IMG/VR virus record: IMGVR_UViG_3300029448_000290
Coordinates: 1,828-25,057 of that record
DNA: 23,230 bases
Direction: 5' to 3' (one strand)
From: a virus
In this document: in pieces, positions 19,226 through 23,230 of the stretch
How positions within the stretch are numbered: position 1 is the stretch's first letter
How the letters are laid out: each line of letters opens with the position of its first letter
Notes under the pieces: model-generated
The model's input: only the letters and a program-made list of their open reading frames with translations
Databases searched by the model: none
What the model was told of the DNA's origin: nothing
Position numbers and translations under genes: made by a program

Positions 19226-20792
19226 GTGCTGCCCCTGTTGGAGACACTCCCTGAATGCCCTGCGCTACCCTAGATGCACCAATGTTCTGTGCCTGCATTG
19301 GTGTATAAGGCTGTAAGACAAACGGATTGATCTGGTTTATCGGAGTTGCCTGCGTGATAGGCTGGAACGTAGGTGGAGCCGTTGGAGGCTGCATAACAAA
19401 ACCGCTACCTGGACCGCTACCTGCATCTCCACCCGCCTGATCCACGGGTGTGCATACGCCGTCCTTCAGTACAAATCCCTCTGGACATGGATCCATTGGA
19501 GACTTGACCTCTCCACCATCATCACTGCCATCCATTCCAACTTGTGACCCTGGACCATATCCGGTGTATACACTTCTATTTAACAAATCCTCCACACTTT
19601 CTGGTGGACCCAAGAGAGCGTTCGTTAGAAGTTCCATACCTGCGCCAACCATACCGCCGCCGCCAGGTCTTCCAACTATGCCCGTTACGTTTCCTTGAGC
19701 ATCAAGCTCGTAACCGTAAGCGGTATCAAGTGGATTACCAAAAATGGTGTCCTGTAGACCACCCTCTTCTGGGTTCATGTAACCAGGCATGTTGTCACGT
19801 TGCGCCTGTGTCAAACCTGCTAAGTTTGTGGTCGCAGTTATGCCTTGATTGTTTGTGAACGTCTGTAATCCTGTGGGTAATCCGCGTGCATCGTAACCTA
19901 TGCCTGCATCAATCTGCGCTTGTGTCAGTCCACCTCGCTGACCCATTTCAGCAAAATCGTCATCTACCATCTTATCAAGGTTAGCTAACTCTTGAGCGGT
20001 AAGTTGACCAGGTGCAACCGGAGCCGTGATACCCCTCTGATTAGGCATAAGATCATTGACCTTGCTCATATCGTCAGTGCCGCCACCAAGAACCACCTGT
20101 GCGTTTACTTGCGGTGCAGAGGTTATTCCTGCTATGCCTCTTGGCGCAAATCCATATTGCGCTTCAAAATCAGCAGGGTTCATGGTTCTTTCGTCTTGAC
20201 GCATTGGATCATTCAAAACAGCCGAATATACAGGTGTATCCCCTAACGTCCCCCCTGGAGGACTAAGAGTCTGTATGCCTACAGGAGAAGGAGCGAATGT
20301 AGCCGCCTGATTTCTAGCCGCATCAAGTTGTTGCTGTGCCGCTATTTGTTGCTGTTCGACAGGAGACATGTCTGTGACCATGCCCGTGTCTGCGGTGAAA
20401 ATATCTTCAGCAGCCCGTTGCTCCCGCTGCTGCTGTTGATCCACGATGTTCTGTATATCTTGCGCCGTGGAACTAAACTGCCGCTCCGCAGCCTGCCGCT
20501 CTAACTCTTGCGCCGCGCCAAAATCGCCTCTGTTAACGGCTTCGGCAAAATCATCGCGACCTTGATCCCCAGTAAAGCCCAGACTCTCTCGGAAATCTTG
20601 TTCTCTCGCAGCCATCTCTGCGGGATTTGAACGATCAGGACGATCACTGCCTGGCTTGTCTCCACCACCACCGCCAGAATCATCAGGTCCACCAAACAAA
20701 CCAAAACGAATCTCATGATAATCACGAGTGTCGTCAAAAAGATTCAGACCGTCAGACCACGACCTCTTTGTTTCTGGGAATATTCCGCGCAT
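19209..20792 (-). CDS. Large low-complexity Gln/Gly/Pro-rich protein
   Basis: The 527-residue product starts MRGIFPETKRSWSDGLNLFD, with GGAG five bases ahead of the ATG at 20792, and overlaps the acyltransferase gene by 41 bases. A Gly/Asp-rich stretch (GPDDSGGGGGDKPGSDRPDR, about 35-54) leads to helical, Gln-rich segments (for example QRAAEDIF and VEQQQIAAQQQLDAARNQ) and long Gly/Pro/Ala/Thr linkers. Near the end is CPEGFVLKDGVCTPVD (C436 and C447) and then a proline-rich tail. I recall 'CPEGFxxxxGxC' motifs from extended proteins of marine phages. No enzymatic or membrane domain is visible. It is probably a virion or ejected protein. Expression with the acyltransferase makes it one possible substrate, which is inference. 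Confidence 0.75.
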   Translation of the reverse strand: MRGIFPETKRSWSDGLNLFDDTRDYHEIRFGLFGGPDDSGGGGGDKPGSDRPDRSNPAEMAAREQDFRESLGFTGDQGRDDFAEAVNRGDFGAAQELERQAAERQFSSTAQDIQNIVDQQQQREQRAAEDIFTADTGMVTDMSPVEQQQIAAQQQLDAARNQAATFAPSPVGIQTLSPPGGTLGDTPVYSAVLNDPMRQDERTMNPADFEAQYGFAPRGIAGITSAPQVNAQVVLGGGTDDMSKVNDLMPNQRGITAPVAPGQLTAQELANLDKMVDDDFAEMGQRGGLTQAQIDAGIGYDARGLPTGLQTFTNNQGITATTNLAGLTQAQRDNMPGYMNPEEGGLQDTIFGNPLDTAYGYELDAQGNVTGIVGRPGGGGMVGAGMELLTNALLGPPESVEDLLNRSVYTGYGPGSQVGMDGSDDGGEVKSPMDPCPEGFVLKDGVCTPVDQAGGDAGSGPGSGFVMQPPTAPPTFQPITQATPINQINPFVLQPYTPMQAQNIGASRVAQGIQGVSPTGAALGRQI

Positions 20793-21183
20793 AACAGCTC
20801 CTACCGTTTGGTCGCCTCCAGTATCCTATCTGATGACCCGTATGCTCAGGGATAAATCGGCGCATGTCTTTCGCAATGTATGATACACTATCTACCGCTA
20901 CCATGTCTATAACCCACGCCTGTTCACCCTCAACTCTCGCAAACGCTTCCGTACCATCATATTTTTGAGTCCGACCCTCCTCCTCGGTCAAAAAACACCA
21001 TGTGCAAAAACCTATCAACGAATCGTCACGAAGATAATATCGAACCTTGCCATGCTCTATTGCAGGAATGAATCGGTAGCCAAGATTCTTGATGCTCTGA
21101 TCACGATAATGGGGCGCAGAGTCCAGTAACACGCACATACGACCAAACATCTCAAATGAATTTATTTTTGAAATTTTTTCCAC
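20752..21183 (-). CDS. HlyC-like toxin-activating lysine acyltransferase
   Basis: The 143-residue product is read from GTG at 21183, with AAAGGAG nine bases ahead; the next in-frame ATG would remove the N-terminal helix. It resembles the RTX toxin-activating acyltransferases (HlyC, CyaC): a helix 'SFEMFGRMCVLLDSAPHYRD' (9-28), 'FIPAIEHGKVRYYLRDDSLI', 'GFCTWCFLTEEE' (58-69, compare HlyC AYCSWANLSLEN), 'AWVIDMVAV' (89-97, compare KWFIDWIAP), and 'MRRFIPE'. In HlyC, His23 and Asp92 are catalytic; H25 and D93 are the likely equivalents. These enzymes move a fatty acyl group from acyl carrier protein to toxin lysines. No RTX toxin is present in the window. It is the first gene of the late operon. 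Confidence 0.82.
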   Translation of the reverse strand: MEKISKINSFEMFGRMCVLLDSAPHYRDQSIKNLGYRFIPAIEHGKVRYYLRDDSLIGFCTWCFLTEEEGRTQKYDGTEAFARVEGEQAWVIDMVAVDSVSYIAKDMRRFIPEHTGHQIGYWRRPNGRSCYARNIPRNKEVVV

Positions 21184-21282
21184 CCCTAGGGACTCCTTTA
21201 GCTATTCCTACAATTTAATTGTGGAACTTGCAACCTGAACCTGGGTTCAATGGAAAAACACATGAATAAATGTACCCATCTA

Positions 21283-21297
21283 GGGCGGGAGGGTGGG
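21283..21297 (+). other. Predicted four-tetrad-run G-quadruplex motif
   Basis: GGGCGGGAGGGTGGG has four runs of three G with single-base loops, the type expected to give a very stable parallel quadruplex. The G-rich strand is the plus strand, which is the template for the leftward late operon if the promoter lies to its right. Formation has not been tested. Confidence 0.75.
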
Positions 21298-21314
21298 CGC
21301 GGCGCGGCCTGGTT

Positions 21315-21395
21315 TTTGTCAAGGGGGTCGGGGGTCAAACATTTGACACATCCCGCCCGATCCGACCAAGTAACCCCTGTCAAATTACTGACAAA
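21315..21395. promoter_or_regulatory. Cluster of TGTCAA/TTGACA half-sites, operator-like
   Basis: Within about 80 bases there are a TGTCAA at 21317, an inverted repeat GTCAAACATTTGAC at 21334-21347, and a second inverted repeat TGTCAAATTACTGACA at 21378-21393. The half-site TTTGACA/TGTCAAA recurs five times with small variations. TTGACA is also the -35 consensus, so some copies may be promoter elements; however, no good -10 was found at the right distance. Binding by the helix-turn-helix protein of 22249-22461 is a natural hypothesis. Confidence 0.5.
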
Positions 21396-21446
21396 TAAAA
21401 TGTGTTTTACTTGTTGTATTGTGTTGCATGTTGTCTCATATGGTAG

Positions 21447-21464
21447 TAATGTCGAAGGACATTA
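21447..21464. promoter_or_regulatory. Small inverted repeat in the leader of the rightward genes
   Basis: TAATGTC and GACATTA are perfect seven-base arms around a GAAG loop. It lies about 65 bases ahead of the ATG at 21530 and could be an RNA hairpin in the leader or an operator. There is no T-run, so it is not a terminator. Confidence 0.45.
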
Positions 21465-21529
21465 AGGGAAATCGGACGGCAATAGCCAAGCGACCCCAAA
21501 GCAATCTTAATCTTATGGAGGATTATATT

Positions 21530-21748
21530 ATGACAACACAATTTCCTAGAGCGCATCAGTTCAACAAACTCGATGCAAAGCAACAACATGAGTTCGCTAA
21601 AGAGATGGCGAAGTTATGGGGTGGCATTGTTAAAGAGATTGAAGCGCAAGCGGTAGACAATGGCAATGCCTACTATCGCGAACAGGAATTTTCGTACAAG
21701 GCAAAAGCTGCCTATACGCAAGTTCGCAACATGTTCACTTGGAAATAG
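21530..21748 (+). CDS. Small helical protein, first rightward gene
   Basis: The frame extends upstream to 21419, but the ATG at 21530 has TATGGAGG about eight bases ahead and is the likely start. The 72-residue product (MTTQFPRAHQFNKLDAKQQH) is helical and polar, with 'EFAKEMAKLWGGIVKEIEAQ' and 'FSYKAKAAYTQVRNMFTW'. No membrane segment or motif is visible. The SD sequence resembles those of the next rightward genes (ATGGAGGGC at 21791, TATGGAGGA at 22775), so these genes share translation signals distinct from the coupled junctions of the late operon. Early expression is inferred from position. Function unknown. Confidence 0.72.
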   Translation: MTTQFPRAHQFNKLDAKQQHEFAKEMAKLWGGIVKEIEAQAVDNGNAYYREQEFSYKAKAAYTQVRNMFTWK

Positions 21749-21755
21749 TAACCTA

Positions 21756-21778
21756 GGCTAGGGCATAATGCCCTAGCC
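21756..21778 (+). terminator. Perfect ten-base-pair hairpin, possible terminator or processing site
   Basis: GGCTAGGGCA and TGCCCTAGCC form a ten-base-pair stem around a TAA loop, seven bases after the stop of the first rightward gene. There is no T-run (ATTACC follows), so efficient intrinsic termination is doubtful; a role in mRNA stability or processing, or a bidirectional block, is equally possible. Confidence 0.5.
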
Positions 21779-21806
21779 ATTACCTAGCCAATGGAGGGCT
21801 AATATA

Positions 21807-22064
21807 ATGACTAAAGAACGTAAACTTCCTTTTGATTGTGCAGTCGGTACTGAACCGGAGACTGTTCAGAATATATTCGGCGGCGATAGCGTGACTATCC
21901 CTGCTGATGCTGTTGCAGTTTATGACGTTATTATGGGGTCAAGTATGATGGCAGAAAAAGCCACCAACCCAAAAGCGCAAGCCAGACTTTATAAAGAGGT
22001 TCGCAAGGGTCTGGATTGGTTCATGAAACATGAGCCAAAAGCCTATATGGTTTTGTTAGACTAA
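21807..22064 (+). CDS. Conserved small phage protein
   Basis: The 85-residue product starts MTKERKLPFDCAVGTEPETV and contains 'IPADAVAVYDVIMGSSMMAE' and a C-terminal 'VRKGLDWFMKHEPKAYMVLL'. I recall the 'AVAVYDxIMGA ... VRKGLDWFxKHxPxAYMVLLD' pattern from small early-region proteins of marine phages, with no known function. No membrane helix or catalytic cluster is present. GGAGGG lies about nine bases ahead of the ATG. Its stop TAA overlaps the ATG of the next gene (TAATG at 22062-22066). Confidence 0.78.
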   Translation: MTKERKLPFDCAVGTEPETVQNIFGGDSVTIPADAVAVYDVIMGSSMMAEKATNPKAQARLYKEVRKGLDWFMKHEPKAYMVLLD

Positions 22065-22249
22065 TGGTTAGGCTGTTCTTCGTGCTAGCAGGATTATTCC
22101 TGCTAGCTACAGCTCATTCACTGTACGGATTAACTACAGTAATGAGTATGGACGTTGATAGCATTATCAGGCTATCGATTATCGTGCACGCTGTCGCGGC
22201 ATTCTATTGCGCTGGCGTAATTCATCTAATAGTGAAAGGCAGGAGATAA
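22064..22249 (+). CDS. Small two-TM membrane protein
   Basis: The 61-residue product (MVRLFFVLAGLFLLATAHSL) has two hydrophobic segments, residues about 4-23 and about 38-56, joined by a short polar loop (TVMSMDVDSI), and ends with KGRR. This is a simple alpha-hairpin membrane protein with both ends probably inside. It is coupled to both neighbours: TAATG at its start and at its end. Small membrane proteins in early phage regions often act in superinfection exclusion or host takeover, but nothing in this one identifies its target. Confidence 0.72.
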   Translation: MVRLFFVLAGLFLLATAHSLYGLTTVMSMDVDSIIRLSIIVHAVAAFYCAGVIHLIVKGRR

Positions 22250-22461
22250 TGAAAATAATGACCCCTCGAAAAATTGTTGAGATGCGAGAGCGTCACGGCA
22301 TTCGGTCAGCCACTAGGCTGGCCGAAATTATAGGCGTTGGTCCAACGACTATAAAACGATATGAGGCGGGTTATTTGAAACCTACTAAAGCAATCAACAA
22401 TCTTTTTAGATTGTTTGATAAGCACGGGGAAAGGTTGTTTAATGAATTGGATAACTGTTAA
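22249..22461 (+). CDS. XRE-family helix-turn-helix regulator
   Basis: The ATG at 22249 overlaps the previous stop as TAATG with AGGAG just ahead, giving 70 residues (an upstream in-frame ATG at 22207 lies inside the previous gene). Residues about 6-55 form a typical Cro/CI-type helix-turn-helix: 'PRKIVEMRERHGIRSATRLA', then 'EIIGVGPTTIKRYEAGYLKP', with the recognition helix around GPTTIKRYEAG (31-41). The closing 'NNLFRLFDKHGERLFNEL' is usual for such proteins. Lacking a separate dimerisation or cleavage domain, it is more Cro- or antitoxin-like than CI-like. It could bind the half-sites at 21317-21393 or a site near its own promoter. Confidence 0.85.
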   Translation: MKIMTPRKIVEMRERHGIRSATRLAEIIGVGPTTIKRYEAGYLKPTKAINNLFRLFDKHGERLFNELDNC

Positions 22462-22672
22462 TGATTGTATGCCAAACGTGGGAGACCGCGTTTGGTATTT
22501 TTTTGAACCCGTTGGCGTATGGCAAGGCCAGTTTGACGGGTATTATCAAGATGAAGACGGGCGGGAATGGAAAGGAATGCATGTTTTCAGCAACCCGAAA
22601 GGATGGCTGACTGGTGACGTAACCCATTGGATGCCCGATATTGGTCAACCCGAACCGCCCGAACCCGAATAA
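22442..22672 (+). CDS. DUF551-like small protein
   Basis: I start at the ATG at 22442 (MNWITVNDCMPNVGDRVWYF), which overlaps the regulator gene by 20 bases and has AAAGG about eight bases ahead. The 76-residue product matches the DUF551 pattern 'MxWIxVxDxxPxxGxxVxxx ... VTHWMPxxxPPxP': W3, P11, G14 and a closing 'DVTHWMPDIGQPEPPEPE'. DUF551 proteins are widespread in phages of enteric and other bacteria and have no established function. The two Trp (W23 and W43) and the beta-rich pattern suggest a small compact domain. An alternative start at 22415 would lie deeper inside the regulator gene. Confidence 0.82.
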   Translation: MNWITVNDCMPNVGDRVWYFFEPVGVWQGQFDGYYQDEDGREWKGMHVFSNPKGWLTGDVTHWMPDIGQPEPPEPE

Positions 22673-22678
22673 TTTAGT

Positions 22679-22706
22679 TTGTTTTTTGTTTGTGTTCGTA
22701 TATAAT
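22679..22706 (+). promoter_or_regulatory. Sigma70-like promoter
   Basis: TTGTTT at 22679-22684 and a consensus TATAAT at 22701-22706 are separated by 16 bases within an AT-rich stretch, directly after the DUF551-like gene. Transcription would begin near 22713, at the base of the hairpin that follows. The -10 is consensus and the -35 matches at TTG only. Confidence 0.65.
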
Positions 22707-22713
22707 CATTCAT

Positions 22714-22766
22714 GAGGGGTCGCCATGACCGCCGACCAGACACGCGAACAGCACCCCTCTTTTTTT
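22714..22766 (+). terminator. Terminator-like leader hairpin, possible attenuator or small RNA
   Basis: GAGGGGT (22714-22720) and ACCCCTC (22753-22759) pair over seven bases around a 32-base loop and are followed by seven T residues. The preceding promoter would start RNA almost exactly at the hairpin. An alternative stem, GGTCG (22718-22722) with CGACC (22733-22737), would break the terminator stem. An in-frame ATG at 22725 lies inside the loop with GAGGGG ahead of it, so translation or ligand binding might control read-through into the gene at 22788. Confidence 0.6.
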
Positions 22767-22787
22767 AACCTGTCTATGGAGGACAAA

Positions 22788-23099
22788 ATGAATATCACAT
22801 TTATATCAGATGAGAGTCACGGTTGGGGCATCGTAACACAGCATCAATTGATGGCTGTCGCACGCATGTCGCCAATGGATTTTTCTTCATTCTCATACGA
22901 AACCCCTAATGAGGAAATGTATGCCTTGGAGGAAGATTGCGATTTTCCTAAATTCCTAAACAAGTTGGACAGCATGGGCGTTAAGTATGAGATAAAAGAT
23001 CGTACTGTCACACGCGACCATGATGACAACCCTAGGAATTGGAGAGGCATCACTAATTGGACAGATTATTTTCTGGCAGACGGATGGGTACGTTCTTAG
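22788..23099 (+). CDS. Small soluble phage protein
   Basis: I choose the ATG at 22788, which has TATGGAGGAC ahead. An earlier in-frame ATG at 22725 lies inside the hairpin loop and would add 21 residues (MTADQTREQHPSFFNLSMED). The 103-residue product starts MNITFISDESHGWGIVTQHQ, has a mixed alpha/beta pattern, an acidic middle (EEDCDFPKFLNKLDSMGVKY), then a basic/acidic 'KDRTVTRDHDDNPRNWRGI' and an aromatic-rich end (NWTDYFLADGWVRS). No family recognised. It is preceded by its own promoter and leader, so it may be regulated apart from the genes upstream. Confidence 0.72.
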   Translation: MNITFISDESHGWGIVTQHQLMAVARMSPMDFSSFSYETPNEEMYALEEDCDFPKFLNKLDSMGVKYEIKDRTVTRDHDDNPRNWRGITNWTDYFLADGWVRS

Positions 23100-23194
23100 A
23101 AACTCAAGATTGGGATAGCCTATTCGTAATAGGCTATCTCGTTCTTTGTGTGATCGGACTGGTAACCATGCTATACGTCACCAGGAATGATTGA
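23084..23194 (+). CDS. 36-residue single-TM peptide
   Basis: This short frame was found by direct reading. ATG at 23084 lies in the last codons of the preceding gene, and TGA closes the frame at 23194. The peptide (MGTFLETQDWDSLFVIGYLV then LCVIGLVTMLYVTRND) is an acidic N-terminus, one membrane segment at about residues 13-31, and a short polar tail. Small membrane peptides of this kind, often ending YxTRND, are ones I have seen in cyanophage and other marine phage early regions. The ribosome binding site is weak, so translation would rely on coupling. The hairpin at 23114-23138 falls within it. Confidence 0.6.
   Translation: MGTFLETQDWDSLFVIGYLVLCVIGLVTMLYVTRND
23114..23138 (+). other. Perfect 11-base-pair hairpin
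   Basis: GATAGCCTATT and AATAGGCTATC pair perfectly around a CGT loop, 14 bases after the stop of the 103-residue gene and inside the 36-codon frame. The downstream sequence (TCGTTCTTTG) is only moderately T-rich. It may be a terminator for the gene before it, an RNA-stability element, or an incidental feature of the short gene. Confidence 0.5.
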
Positions 23195-23198
23195 TTTA

Positions 23199-23219
23199 AT
23201 ACTAGTCCTCCATACTAGT
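23199..23219. repeat. Two ATACTAGT direct repeats at the window edge
   Basis: ATACTAGT occurs twice, separated by CCTCC (23199-23206 and 23212-23219). ACTAGT is itself a palindrome, so the pair can also form small dyads. The feature lies at the edge of the window, and its continuation cannot be seen. Confidence 0.5.
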
Positions 23220-23230
23220 AGGACGGGGAG

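Larger units (their letters stand above)
21184..21529. promoter_or_regulatory. Divergent intergenic control region
   Basis: This 346-base interval separates the leftward operon from the rightward small genes, so it must hold the start signals of both or their activators. It contains a GC-rich patch with a quadruplex motif (21283-21297), a second G-rich stretch (21323-21334), several TGTCAA/TTGACA elements (21317-21393), a hairpin (21447-21464), and an ACAATTTAATTGT palindrome (21210-21222). I could not identify a convincing -35/-10 pair; TTGCAT(17)TAATGT at 21424-21452 is the best rightward candidate but is weak. Overlapping frames at 21250-21465 and 21198-21383 look spurious. Confidence 0.7.

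Noticed and set aside
21210-21222. ACAATTTAATTGT palindrome as an operator
   Set aside because: It is a single short AT-rich palindrome without a second copy; it could be chance, so it is only mentioned in the intergenic entry.
21250-21465. A 71-codon plus-strand frame in the divergent intergenic region
   Set aside because: It runs through the GC-rich quadruplex patch and half-site cluster, has no good ribosome binding site and no recognisable sequence; a regulatory reading fits better.
22415-22442. Upstream start for the DUF551-like gene
   Set aside because: It would add MISTGKGCL, which lies within the regulator gene, while the MNWITV start matches the family's usual beginning.

Overview
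This window looks like part of the genome of a tailed double-stranded DNA phage, most likely a marine one infecting a Gram-negative, probably alphaproteobacterial, host. The evidence is a complete head and packaging module (TerL, portal, co-chaperonin, scaffold, HK97-type major capsid protein) and a long series of small proteins whose signatures I recognise from uncultured marine phages and cyanophages (DUF5872-like, DUF6321-like, RGCG-type basic peptides, a GTA-type three-TM holin-like protein). No integrase, tRNA, rRNA, CRISPR array or insertion sequence was seen. Tail type cannot be settled: no tape-measure gene is visible and the left edge cuts through a structural gene.

Layout. Everything from 1 to 21183 is on the minus strand and reads as one very compact late operon, with most genes overlapping by ATGA, TAATG or TGATG. 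In transcription order it holds: a HlyC-like lysine acyltransferase (21183-20752); a 527-residue low-complexity protein; TerL; three small genes sharing a C-terminal FxxGGxxxxxFKGSF-type tag (17759-16664); the portal; a block of small membrane or secreted proteins that may include lysis functions (14160-11931); a Ca-loop protein with a related C-terminus; a GroES-like protein; a scaffold-like protein; two unassigned head-region proteins; and the major capsid protein. Two intrinsic terminators follow (7959-7841). Next come two structural proteins (7772-6804), a cluster of tiny Lys/Arg-rich proteins (6801-5052), adaptor-like head-tail proteins (5052-3222), a Rossmann-like protein, and repetitive beta-rich tail or fibre-type proteins running off the left edge.

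The divergent intergenic region 21184-21529 separates this operon from a rightward set of small genes (21530-23194), probably expressed early. It holds a GGGCGGGAGGGTGGG quadruplex motif and a cluster of TGTCAA/TTGACA half-sites. The rightward genes include an XRE-type helix-turn-helix regulator, a DUF551-like protein, two small membrane proteins and two unknowns. A consensus-like promoter with a terminator-like leader hairpin lies at 22679-22766.

The points most worth following are: the acyltransferase at the head of a virion operon with no RTX toxin in view; the shared C-terminal tag on adjacent small proteins, including a fusion explained by one extra base; the quadruplex/operator-like divergent region; and the promoter-hairpin leader at 22679-22788. 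Three genes shorter than 50 codons (5052-5195, 5930-6061, 23084-23194) were found by reading the sequence directly. Family assignments were made by eye from memory of motifs, without any database search.
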